The notes under the pieces are model-generated. The model saw nothing but the letters and a program-made list of their open reading frames with translations, was not told the origin of the DNA and ran no database searches. Shown here piece by piece: positions 8,375 to 15,939 of a stretch of DNA of 64,000 nucleotides. The DNA is from Roseivivax halotolerans (GTDB lineage Bacteria > Pseudomonadota > Alphaproteobacteria > Rhodobacterales > Rhodobacteraceae): contig NZ_FOXV01000009.1 in NCBI RefSeq assembly GCF_900115815.1, positions 62,001 to 126,000 on the forward strand, in the 5' to 3' direction. Every line of letters starts with the position of its first letter. The first letter of the stretch is position 1. The translations under genes were made by a program, and so were the position numbers.

Positions 8375-9379
8375 ATGGCAGTCAAAGTCGCGATCAACGG
8401 CTTCGGACGGATCGGCCGCAACGTGCTGCGCGCGATCATCGAACAGAACCGCACGGAGATCGAGGTCGTCGCGATCAACGATCTCGGCCCGGTGGAGACC
8501 AACGCGCACCTGTTTCAGTACGACAGCGTGCATGGCCGGTTTCCCGGCGAGGTCAAAAGCGGGGATGACTGGATCGATGTGGGGCGCGGCCAGATCAAGG
8601 TCACCGCGATCCGCGACCCCAAGGAACTGCCCTGGTCGGATGTCGACGTCGTGCTTGAATGCACGGGCATCTTCACGAGCCGCGAGAAAGCCGCGCAACA
8701 CCTCGAGAACGGCGCGAGCCGCGTTCTGGTCTCCGCCCCCTGCTCAGAGGCGCACAAGACCATCGTCTATGGCGTGAACCACGCTTCGCTGACAGCGGAC
8801 GATCTTGTCGTGTCGAACGCGTCCTGCACGACGAACTGCCTCTCGCCCGTTGCCAAGGTGCTGCACGAGGAGATCGGCATCACGCGCGGATTCATGACGA
8901 CGATCCACTCCTATACGGGCGATCAGCCGACGCTCGATACGATGCACAAGGATCTCTATCGGGCCCGCGCAGCGGCGCTCAACATGATCCCGACCTCGAC
9001 CGGCGCGGCCAAGGCCGTCGGACTCGTCCTGCCGGATCTCAATGGCAAGCTCGACGGTGTGGCGATTCGCGTTCCGACGCCGAACGTCTCGGTCGTGGAC
9101 CTGACCTTCGAGGCGGCGCGGGACACCAGCGTCGAAGAGATCAACGCGGCCATCACCAAGGCTGCTGGATCCGGCCCGCTCAAGGGCATCCTCGGGGTGA
9201 CGGACCACAAGCTCGTCAGCCAGGACTTCAACCACGATTCGCATTCGTCGATCTTCGCGACGGACCAGACCAAGGTGATGGACGGCAATTTCGTCCGCGT
9301 CTTGAGCTGGTACGACAACGAATGGGGCTTCTCGAGCCGCATGGTCGACACCGCTATCGCGATGGGCAAGCTGATCTGA
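8375..9379 (+). CDS. gap: Glyceraldehyde-3-phosphate dehydrogenase, paralogue 2 (NAD-type)
   Basis: The 334-residue type I GAPDH has INGFGRIGR (7-15), catalytic Cys151 in SNASCTTNC, His178 in TTIHSY, and the C-terminal WYDNEWGF. Asp36 after VVAIN is the residue that normally selects NAD over NADP, so this copy is the likely glycolytic enzyme. It aligns end to end with paralogue 1. AAGGAG lies 6 bases before the ATG. It has its own promoter with an overlapping operator and a strong terminator, so it is transcribed separately from paralogue 1. Confidence 0.97.
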   Translation: MAVKVAINGFGRIGRNVLRAIIEQNRTEIEVVAINDLGPVETNAHLFQYDSVHGRFPGEVKSGDDWIDVGRGQIKVTAIRDPKELPWSDVDVVLECTGIFTSREKAAQHLENGASRVLVSAPCSEAHKTIVYGVNHASLTADDLVVSNASCTTNCLSPVAKVLHEEIGITRGFMTTIHSYTGDQPTLDTMHKDLYRARAAALNMIPTSTGAAKAVGLVLPDLNGKLDGVAIRVPTPNVSVVDLTFEAARDTSVEEINAAITKAAGSGPLKGILGVTDHKLVSQDFNHDSHSSIFATDQTKVMDGNFVRVLSWYDNEWGFSSRMVDTAIAMGKLI

Positions 9380-9405
9380 GACGCGCCGCGTCAAACGCAT
9401 GAAGG

Positions 9406-9440
9406 GGCCGGTCCTGCGACAACGCGGGTCCGGTCTTTTT
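9406..9440 (+). terminator. Intrinsic terminator of the second GAPDH gene
   Basis: A 13-position stem (9406-9418 with 9423-9435, one mismatch, two wobbles) closes an ACAA tetraloop and is followed by TTTTT. The U-tract overlaps the stop codon of the convergent small gene. Confidence 0.88.
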
Positions 9441-9630
9441 ATTTCGGCCGGATCGCGGCCAAGGCCGCCTCGTAGCCGAAATGTGCCGCCGGCAAAGCAT
9501 GCGCGGTCACTTTGGGCGGTGCAGCGAAGGTAACCGCCGGCGTTTGAGGCGCGGGCGCGCTGGCCGCTGGCATGCGGGGGCTGCCCGGATTCACCGATTT
9601 CTGGGGCAAGGCCGCCGATTGAATGTTCAT
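9439..9630 (-). CDS. Short proline/alanine-rich protein of unknown function
   Basis: The 63-residue product is rich in Ala and Pro (PAASAPAPQTPAVTFAAPP) with no charged cluster, membrane segment or recognised motif. An AGGAG ribosome site lies 8 bases before the ATG, which is the main reason to treat it as real. It converges on the second GAPDH gene and its stop codon lies within that gene's terminator. It may be an intrinsically disordered peptide; a spurious frame cannot be excluded. Confidence 0.45.
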   Translation of the reverse strand: MNIQSAALPQKSVNPGSPRMPAASAPAPQTPAVTFAAPPKVTAHALPAAHFGYEAALAAIRPK

Positions 9631-9770
9631 GAGGGTTCTCCTGGTTGCGTCGGCTTTGGATCATCCGCGCGCAAGGTGAAGAATTCCTCAATTTCACGCT
9701 TCTCATGCCATGCACTGCCTGCATGGCGGCTTGAGAATGCCCGAAGTTGTGCTGCGGCGCGGCATGACTA

Positions 9771-9784
9771 CGTTAGCGCCAACA
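9771..9784 (+). promoter_or_regulatory. Operator-like dyad upstream of the DUF1127-like gene
   Basis: The sequence CGTTAGCGCCAACA matches the dyads found at both GAPDH genes at most positions. It lies 29 bases before the ATG of the small downstream gene. It may be another member of the same operator set, or a chance match. Confidence 0.3.
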
Positions 9785-9812
9785 GCAACGATCAAGCCGA
9801 AAGGAGCGCATC

Positions 9813-9968
9813 ATGGCCTTCTTCAACACGCTCAACACCCGTTTTCGCCAGCACGCCGCCTACCGCCGGACGCGCCACGAACTCGAGTCCCTGCCCTTCG
9901 ACGTCAAGGTCGATCTCGACCTCAACGGTCGCGAGCGCGATGTCGCGAAAGCCGCGATCTACGGCTGA
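9813..9968 (+). CDS. Small basic protein resembling DUF1127
   Basis: The 51-residue product begins MAFFNTLNTRFRQHAAYRRTRHELESLP. That resembles the N-terminal half of DUF1127 proteins, in which a YxRTxxEL motif precedes a short helix. The second half (DLDLNGRERDVAKAAIYG) only loosely matches the usual D-x-ELxDIG pattern. DUF1127 members are small, arginine-rich proteins; some affect RNA turnover or carbon metabolism in other alphaproteobacteria. AAGGAG lies 6 bases before the ATG. The last 10 bases overlap the end of coaD on the other strand. Confidence 0.7.
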   Translation: MAFFNTLNTRFRQHAAYRRTRHELESLPFDVKVDLDLNGRERDVAKAAIYG

Positions 9969-10468
9969 GCCGGGCCGTATTTCTCCAAAAGAGCCGCGCG
10001 CACATCGGGCGTGACGAATTTCGTGACGTCCCCGCCAAGCCGGGCGATCTCTTTCACGAGTTTGGACGCGATCGCCTGGTGCCGCGCCTCGGCCATCAGG
10101 AACACTGTTTCGACGCTCGAATCCAGGGCGCGGTTCATGCCGACCATCTGGAATTCGTACTCGAAATCCGCGACAGCCCTGAGCCCGCGCACGATAAGCT
10201 GCGCGCCGACATCACGGGCGCAATCGATCAGCAGGTTCTCGAAGGGATGAACGCAGATCTCGGTGCCCGTCTCTTCGGCCAGTGGCGCACAGGCGCGCTC
10301 GATCATGGCGACGCGTTCATCGAGATCGAAAAGCGGCCCCTTCCCGGAATTGATGGCGACCCCGATGACCAGCTTGTCGCAGAGCCGCGCTGCACGCAGG
10401 ATGATATCGATATGGCCCAGGGTGACGGGGTCGAATGTCCCGGGATAAAGGGCTGTCCGCATCGGCAT
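9959..10468 (-). CDS. coaD: Phosphopantetheine adenylyltransferase
   Basis: The 169-residue protein has the nucleotidyltransferase motif YPGTFDPVTLGHIDII near the N-terminus (about 8-23, containing the TxGH signature). It also has RGLRAVADFEYEFQMVGMNR (about 94-113) and the C-terminal SKLVKEIARLGGDV segment. CoaD converts 4'-phosphopantetheine and ATP to dephospho-CoA, the penultimate step of coenzyme A synthesis. The first ATG was chosen because GAGG lies 7 bases upstream; a second ATG two codons later is possible. It is probably co-transcribed with the CBS gene 82 bases upstream. Confidence 0.96.
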   Translation of the reverse strand: MPMRTALYPGTFDPVTLGHIDIILRAARLCDKLVIGVAINSGKGPLFDLDERVAMIERACAPLAEETGTEICVHPFENLLIDCARDVGAQLIVRGLRAVADFEYEFQMVGMNRALDSSVETVFLMAEARHQAIASKLVKEIARLGGDVTKFVTPDVRAALLEKYGPAQP

Positions 10469-10550
10469 GTCGCCACCTCGCGCCTGACTTCGTTCCGCGC
10501 ACGCAACAATATTGCGCCCGGCTTTGCAAGCAGGTCGCGGGGCGGCTCCT

Positions 10551-10985
10551 TCAGTAGCCCATGATCATGCCTTCGAGCGCATCCTTCTCCATCTCCACTT
10601 CCGAAAGGAGTGCCTTGACCGTATCGCCAAGGGTGATGACGCCGACGAGCTTGCCCTCCTCGACGACGGGCATGTGACGGAAGTGACCCGCGGTCATCCG
10701 GCCCAGCACGTCGCGCGCGCTGTCCGCTCGGGTGCAGGTCACGAGGTTCGTGGTCATGAAATCCGCGACCTTGCCGCCCATCGAGCCTGCGCCGCTCTTG
10801 CCGAGGACGCGCACGATGTCGCGTTCGGACAGGATGCCCTCCGCGCTGGTGCCGTCGCTGGAGACGATGACCGTACCGATGCCGCGCTCGGAGAGGATTT
10901 TCGCGGCCTCATCGAGCCGCGCCTCGGGGCTGATCGTCGTGACGCTGTCGTCCGACTTCGATTTCAGGATGTGCATCACCTGCAT
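10551..10985 (-). CDS. Two-CBS-domain protein
   Basis: The 144-residue cytosolic protein consists of a tandem CBS pair (about residues 8-62 and 74-130). Typical features are the ending GIGTVIVSSDGTSAEGILSERDIVR in the first and HFRHMPVVEEGKLVGVITLGD in the second. Stand-alone CBS pairs bind adenine nucleotides or S-adenosylmethionine and act as small energy sensors; the partner is unknown. GAGGA lies upstream of the start. It is followed by coaD on the same strand. Confidence 0.88.
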   Translation of the reverse strand: MQVMHILKSKSDDSVTTISPEARLDEAAKILSERGIGTVIVSSDGTSAEGILSERDIVRVLGKSGAGSMGGKVADFMTTNLVTCTRADSARDVLGRMTAGHFRHMPVVEEGKLVGVITLGDTVKALLSEVEMEKDALEGMIMGY

Positions 10986-11046
10986 GAATGGTCCTCCTCA
11001 AGACACCCAGCCTATGTCCAAGCGTCGGAGAGCGTGACCGCTTCTG

Positions 11047-11943
11047 TCAAGCAAGACCTTCCAGCCGCTGCACTTCTTCGCGCATTCCCGACAGAAGCGC
11101 GACGGCGAACCGGTTAAGCCGTTCGAGCCTCCGGTCGTCCGCGTGCCGCACCAGGTAGAAGGACCGGACGAGCGAGATCTCCTCGGTCAGAAGCCGCACC
11201 ATGCGGGCGCCGGCTGCCGGCAAGGCGAAATCGTGCAGGATGCCGATGCCGCTGCCGGAGGCGACCCAGCGGACCTGCACGGACGCCGAGTTGGAGGCAA
11301 GCTTCACCCGTTCGACGCCAAGCGCATCGAGATAGTCGAGTTCCTTGTCGAAGATCATGTCGGGAATGTAGCCGACGAGCGGATGCCCGGCGATATCGGC
11401 AAGGCTCGAAATGCCCGGCCGCGAGCGCAGGTAAGGACGCGAGGCGGCAAGATGGAGGCGATAATCGCAGATCTTCTGCACGGTCAGGCGACCCGCGCTT
11501 GGCGGCGAAACCGTGATCGCCATGTCCGCCTCGCGTTTCGAGAGGTTCACGACGCGCGGCAGCGCGACGATCTGCACCTCGAGGTCGGGATTGGCCTCGC
11601 AGATTCGACCGCAGACCTGCGGCAGCAGGTAATTCGCGCAACCATCGGGCGCGCCGATCCGAATCTGGCCAGACAGCCCTTCTGTCCGCCCCGCCACGGT
11701 CTCGGACGCCGCCTGCATCGCCTGCTCGGCTTCCTCTGCATGCGACATCAGTCGTGTGCCTGCTTCGGTGAGCGCGTAGCCTTGCGGGCTTTTTGCGAAA
11801 AGCGGCGTGCCGAAATCCTCTTCGAGACGTGCGATGCGGCGCCCTACCGTGGCGGGGTCCATCCGGAGCTGACGTCCCGCTGCCGAAAGGCTCTCCCCAC
11901 GCGCCGTCGCGAGAAAGATCCGCATGTCATCCCAACTCTTCAT
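11047..11943 (-). CDS. LysR family transcriptional regulator, probably of the valine-degradation operon
   Basis: The 298-residue protein has the LysR winged HTH at residues about 3-62 (DMRIFLATARGESLSAAGRQLRMDPATVGRRIARLEEDFG). A type 2 periplasmic-binding-like effector domain follows (about 90-290). It is divergent from mmsA, with 105 bases between the starts, and that gap contains a dyad with a T-N11-A core. Control of the mms operon is therefore likely, by family convention. The inducer is unknown, with a valine catabolite the obvious candidate. Confidence 0.88.
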   Translation of the reverse strand: MKSWDDMRIFLATARGESLSAAGRQLRMDPATVGRRIARLEEDFGTPLFAKSPQGYALTEAGTRLMSHAEEAEQAMQAASETVAGRTEGLSGQIRIGAPDGCANYLLPQVCGRICEANPDLEVQIVALPRVVNLSKREADMAITVSPPSAGRLTVQKICDYRLHLAASRPYLRSRPGISSLADIAGHPLVGYIPDMIFDKELDYLDALGVERVKLASNSASVQVRWVASGSGIGILHDFALPAAGARMVRLLTEEISLVRSFYLVRHADDRRLERLNRFAVALLSGMREEVQRLEGLA

Positions 11944-11962
11944 TCGGACGCCCCTTCATGCC

Positions 11963-12008
11963 TGCAAAACCTTTTTGGACATCTGCCCCTGTCAGATGAA
12001 ATTTTGCA
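11963..12008. promoter_or_regulatory. LysR-type operator candidate between the regulator and mmsA
   Basis: The dyad CATCTG-N7-CAGATG (11980-11998) contains a T-N11-A core. It is flanked by a wider inverted repeat, TGCAAAA (11963-11969) and TTTTGCA (12002-12008). The location in the divergent promoter region is typical for LysR regulation. Confidence 0.5.
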
Positions 12009-12048
12009 AGGCTAAGGTAGGAGCAGCCAAGTTTCCGGAGAGTGAATA

Positions 12049-13551
12049 ATGACCCAAGAGCTGACGCATTACATCGATGGCGCGCAGGTGAAGGGCGGCT
12101 CTGGCCGCTTCGCCGACGTCCTGAACCCCGCGACCGGCGAAGTCACGGGACGCGTGCCGCTGGCCACCAAGGCAGAGCTCGACGACGCCGTCGCCCGCGC
12201 CGCCGAAGCGCAGAAAGCCTGGGGCGCGACCAACCCGCAGCGCCGCGCGCGGGTGATGATGAAGTTCGGCCAGCTCATCAACGAGCATATGGACGAGCTA
12301 GCCGAGCTCGTCTCCCGCGAACACGGAAAGACCCTGCCCGACGGGCGCGGCGACGTGCAGCGCGGGCTTGAGGTCGTCGAGGTCTGCATGGGCGCGCCCT
12401 CGATGCTGAAGGGCGAATTCACCGATGATGGCGGACCGGGCATTGACCTTTATTCCATGCGCCAGCCGCTTGGCGTCGTGGCAGGCATCACGCCGTTCAA
12501 CTTCCCGGCGATGATCCCGCTCTGGAAGATGGCCCCGGCGCTCGCCTGCGGCAATGCGATGATCCTCAAACCGTCCGAGCGCTGTCCGTCGACCTCGCTG
12601 CGCCTCGCGGAACTTCTGAAGGAAGCAGGCCTGCCGGATGGCGTTCTCCAGGTCGTCAACGGCGACAAGGACGTGGTGGACGCGATCCTCGACAACGAGA
12701 CGGTCCAGGCTGTGGGCTTCGTCGGCTCCACGCCGATCGCGCAGTACATCTATGGCCGCGCGGCCAATAACGGCAAGCGCGCGCAATGCTTCGGCGGCGC
12801 GAAGAACCACATGATCATCATGCCCGATGCGGATATCGACAAGGCCGCCGATGCGCTTGTGGGCGCGGGCTTCGGCGCGGCGGGCGAGCGGTGCATGGCG
12901 ATCTCGGTCGCGGTTCCCGTGGGCGAAGAGACCGCCGAGGCGCTGCGCGAAAAGCTTGTCCCGCGCATCGAGAAGCTGCGCGTCGGCCCCTACACCTCCG
13001 GCGATGAGGTCGATTACGGCCCGGTCATCACCGCCGCGTCGAAAGAGCGGATCGAGAAGCTGATCGGCTCCGGCGTCGATCAGGGCGCGGAGCTTGTCGT
13101 CGACGGACGCGGCTTCCAGCTTCAGGGCTACGAGAACGGCTTTTTCGTCGGCCCGTCTTACTTCGACCATGTCAGCCCCGACATGGAGATCTACAAGGAA
13201 GAGATCTTCGGCCCCGTGCTGAGCCAGGTTCGCGCCGGCTCTTACGAAGAGGCGCTGAAGATCACGATGGACAATCCCTACGGCAACGGCACGGCGATCT
13301 TCACCGCCGATGGCGACACGGCGCGCGACTTCGCGCACCGCGTCAACGTGGGCATGGTCGGCATCAACTTCCCGATCCCGGTGCCCCTCAGCTACCACAC
13401 GTTCGGCGGCTGGAAGAAATCGGCCTTCGGCGATCTCAACCAATACGGTCCCGACGCCTTCCGCTTCTACACCAAGACCAAGACCGTCACGGCGCGCTGG
13501 TTCTCGGGCATCAAGGAAGGCGGCGAGTTCAACTTCAAGGCCATGGACTGA
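12049..13551 (+). CDS. mmsA: Methylmalonate-semialdehyde dehydrogenase (CoA-acylating)
   Basis: The 500-residue aldehyde dehydrogenase shows FNFPAMIPLWKMAPALACGNAMILKPSE (about 149-176), the NAD-binding VGFVGSTPIAQYIY, and the catalytic cysteine in GAAGERCMAISVAV (Cys about 282). These match CoA-dependent MmsA, which converts methylmalonate semialdehyde to propionyl-CoA in valine breakdown. The missing general-base glutamate, replaced by a hydrolysis-poor environment, is characteristic of the acylating family. It is the first gene of a four-gene operon with the acyl-CoA dehydrogenase, hydrolase and mmsB. Confidence 0.94.
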   Translation: MTQELTHYIDGAQVKGGSGRFADVLNPATGEVTGRVPLATKAELDDAVARAAEAQKAWGATNPQRRARVMMKFGQLINEHMDELAELVSREHGKTLPDGRGDVQRGLEVVEVCMGAPSMLKGEFTDDGGPGIDLYSMRQPLGVVAGITPFNFPAMIPLWKMAPALACGNAMILKPSERCPSTSLRLAELLKEAGLPDGVLQVVNGDKDVVDAILDNETVQAVGFVGSTPIAQYIYGRAANNGKRAQCFGGAKNHMIIMPDADIDKAADALVGAGFGAAGERCMAISVAVPVGEETAEALREKLVPRIEKLRVGPYTSGDEVDYGPVITAASKERIEKLIGSGVDQGAELVVDGRGFQLQGYENGFFVGPSYFDHVSPDMEIYKEEIFGPVLSQVRAGSYEEALKITMDNPYGNGTAIFTADGDTARDFAHRVNVGMVGINFPIPVPLSYHTFGGWKKSAFGDLNQYGPDAFRFYTKTKTVTARWFSGIKEGGEFNFKAMD

Positions 13552-13563
13552 TCCTGTGCGTGA

Positions 13564-13640
13564 GGGCGGCACCTGGCGCGCCGCCCCCTCCTTTGGATTG
13601 GTGAAAATACCGCGGGGAGCGCGAGGGGCCGGCCCCTCGC
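13564..13640. repeat. Terminator-like hairpin followed by a copy of a dispersed intergenic palindrome element
   Basis: A 7-bp hairpin (GGGCGGC 13564-13570 with GCCGCCC 13580-13586) follows mmsA. An ATTGG-x4-AAATACC box comes next (13597-13611), then a perfect 20-base palindrome (13621-13640, left arm GCGAGGGGCC). The box plus palindrome layout recurs downstream of the dihaem cytochrome (18263-18310) and, degenerately, after the YejA-like gene (46661-46703). It may act as a partial terminator or mRNA stabiliser inside the mms operon. Confidence 0.55.
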
Positions 13641-13732
13641 TCCTCCGGCACACACGCGCTATCTCTTGCGGCATGGGCACGCCTCTGCCACAGTAATTGA
13701 ATAGGCGTTCATTTCCCGGAGGGAGGACCGGC

Positions 13733-14878
13733 ATGGACTTCGCGCTCACCGAAGAGCAATCGGCGATCTTCGACATGGCCAAAGGCTTCGGCACAGACCG
13801 GATCGCCCCAAATGCCGCGCAATGGGAAAAGGACGGTACGATCCCGCGCGATCTTTGGCCGGAGGTCGGAGAGCTTGGCTTCGGCGGCATCTACGTCTCC
13901 GAAGAGGCGGGCGGCGCAGGGCTCTCGCGGCTCGACGGCACGCTGATCTTCGAGGCGCTGAGCCAGTCCTGCGCTTCCGTCGCAGCGTTCCTGTCGATCC
14001 ACAACATGTGCTGCGCGATGATCGACAAGTTCGGCTCGGACGAGATGAAGGACCGCGTTCTCCCCGGCGCCCTGCCCATGCAGACGATCCTGTCCTATTG
14101 CCTGACCGAACCCGGATCGGGCTCAGACGCTGCCGCACTCAAGACCAAGGCCGATCGCACGAATGAAGGCTTCTCGCTCACGGGCACCAAGGCCTTCATC
14201 TCGGGCGGCGGCTATTCGGACGCTTACATCGTCATGGCGCGCACCGGCGATGGCGGCCCGCGCGGCATCTCCGCGATCCTCGTCGAGGATGGAACCGAGG
14301 GGCTGAGCTTCGGCGGGCTCGAGGACAAGATGGGCTGGCGCTCTCAGCCGACGCGGCAAGTGCAGATGGACGAGTGCCGCGTGCCTGCGGCGAATCTTCT
14401 GGGAGAAGAGGGCCACGGATTCAAATATGCGATGGCCGGGCTTGACGGCGGGCGGCTCAATATCGCGGCCTGCTCGCTCGGTGCCGCGCAGGCGGCGCTC
14501 GATGCGACGCTTGCTTATATGGGCGAGCGCAAGGCGTTCGGACAAAGCATCGACCAGTTCCAGGCGCTGCAATTCCGCCTCGCGGACATGGAGATCGAGC
14601 TCGAGGCTGCGCGGATCTTCTTGCGTCAGGCCGCATGGGCGCTCGATGAAGGCCGGGCCGATGCGACCAAGCGCTGCGCGATGGCGAAGAAATTCGTCAC
14701 CGAAGCGGGCAGCCGCATCGCCGATCAATGCCTGCAACTGCATGGCGGCTATGGCTATCTTGCCGATTACGGGATCGAGAAGATCGTGCGCGACCTTCGG
14801 GTCCACCAGATCCTGGAAGGCACGAACGAGATCATGCGCCTCATCGTCGCGCGCAAGATGCTCGAGGCGCGGGCATGA
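13733..14878 (+). CDS. Isobutyryl-CoA dehydrogenase (acyl-CoA dehydrogenase family)
   Basis: The 381-residue flavoprotein has the acyl-CoA dehydrogenase signatures: YCLTEPGSGSDAAALKTKA (FAD and substrate binding, about 122-140), LNIAACSLGAAQAALD, and QLHGGYGYLADYGIEKIVRDLRV near the C-terminus. HQILEGTNEIMR supplies the active-site region typical of isobutyryl-CoA dehydrogenases. The operon context (mmsA, 3-hydroxyisobutyryl-CoA hydrolase, mmsB) supports a valine-pathway substrate; branched short-chain acyl-CoA in general is the alternative. The ATG at 13733 follows GGAGGGAGGA. Its stop overlaps the next start (ATGA). Confidence 0.88.
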   Translation: MDFALTEEQSAIFDMAKGFGTDRIAPNAAQWEKDGTIPRDLWPEVGELGFGGIYVSEEAGGAGLSRLDGTLIFEALSQSCASVAAFLSIHNMCCAMIDKFGSDEMKDRVLPGALPMQTILSYCLTEPGSGSDAAALKTKADRTNEGFSLTGTKAFISGGGYSDAYIVMARTGDGGPRGISAILVEDGTEGLSFGGLEDKMGWRSQPTRQVQMDECRVPAANLLGEEGHGFKYAMAGLDGGRLNIAACSLGAAQAALDATLAYMGERKAFGQSIDQFQALQFRLADMEIELEAARIFLRQAAWALDEGRADATKRCAMAKKFVTEAGSRIADQCLQLHGGYGYLADYGIEKIVRDLRVHQILEGTNEIMRLIVARKMLEARA

Positions 14879-15939
14879 GCGATATCCGGATCCGCAAGGA
14901 GGGCCGCGCAGGCAGGATCACTCTGACCCGCCCGCAAGCGCTGAACGCGCTGAGCCACGCGATGTGCCTCGAAATCGAGCGCGCGCTTCTCGAGTGGCTC
15001 TCCGACGACGACGTCGCGCTCGTCCTGATCGACGCGGAGGGTGAGAAAGCCTTCTGCGCCGGCGGCGACATCGCCGCCATGTATCACGAGGGCCGCGCCG
15101 GTGAATACGAGGGCGCGCAGAAGTTCTGGCGTGACGAATACCGCCTGAACGCGATGCTCGCCGAATATCCCAAGCCGATCGTCTCGCTGGCGCAAGGCTT
15201 CGTGATGGGCGGCGGCGTCGGGCTTTCGGCGCATGTCTCGCACCGCGTCGTCGGAGAGACGACGCAGATCGCCATGCCCGAATGCGGTATTGGCCTTGTC
15301 CCCGATGTCGGCGGCTCGCTTCTCCTGGCGCAGGCGCCGGGCCGGCTTGGCGAATATCTTGGGCTCACGGGCGCACGGATGAACGCGGGCGATGCGATCT
15401 ATTGCGGGTTCGCGGATCACTTCGTGCCCGAGGCGGACTGGGACGCGCTCTCCGCTCAGCTCGTCGCGACAGGCGACGCCGAGGCGGTCAAGAGCGCTGC
15501 CCAGCCTGCCCCGGACAGCCCGCTTGCCGCTGCTCAAGTCGACATCGACACGCTTTTTGCTGGCAAGAGCCTGGCGGAGATTCTGCGCCTCGTGCGCGAG
15601 AGTGATAGCGAGATCGCAGCGAGCGCAGGCAAAGCGTTGATGCGCGGTGCGCCGCTCTCCCTGGCGGTTACGCTGGAGCTTGTGCGAACCCAGAGGCAAA
15701 GCGCGGCCGATATTCGCCGCGCGCTGGATCTCGAGTACCGCGCGACGCATCGCTCGCTTGAATTCGGCGACTTTCTCGAAGGTGTGCGCGCGCAGGTCAT
15801 CGACAAGGATCGCACGCCGCTCTGGCAGCATGCGCCGGGCAACGTTCCGGCCGAAGCGGTGACGCGGATGCTGCAACCGGTTCCGGGCATCGCCCTCGAC
15901 TTCCACGACCTGACCCGCAAGGAGGAGACATCGTCATGA
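14875..15939 (+). CDS. 3-hydroxyisobutyryl-CoA hydrolase (crotonase family)
   Basis: The 354-residue crotonase-fold protein has the oxyanion-hole segment GEKAFCAGGDIAAMYHEG (about 57-74). It also has VMGGGVGLSAH and the HIBCH-type catalytic stretch MPECGIGLVPDVGGS (about 131-145, Glu and Asp present). The length of about 350 residues and the extended C-terminus separate it from ordinary enoyl-CoA hydratases. It releases free 3-hydroxyisobutyrate from the CoA ester in valine catabolism. The start overlaps the preceding stop by four bases, and its own end overlaps mmsB in the same way, so translation is coupled. Confidence 0.9.
   Translation: MSDIRIRKEGRAGRITLTRPQALNALSHAMCLEIERALLEWLSDDDVALVLIDAEGEKAFCAGGDIAAMYHEGRAGEYEGAQKFWRDEYRLNAMLAEYPKPIVSLAQGFVMGGGVGLSAHVSHRVVGETTQIAMPECGIGLVPDVGGSLLLAQAPGRLGEYLGLTGARMNAGDAIYCGFADHFVPEADWDALSAQLVATGDAEAVKSAAQPAPDSPLAAAQVDIDTLFAGKSLAEILRLVRESDSEIAASAGKALMRGAPLSLAVTLELVRTQRQSAADIRRALDLEYRATHRSLEFGDFLEGVRAQVIDKDRTPLWQHAPGNVPAEAVTRMLQPVPGIALDFHDLTRKEETSS

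Noticed and set aside
12298-13890. 530-codon open frame antisense to mmsA
   Set aside because: It is a mirror frame of mmsA with no recognisable domain or ribosome site.
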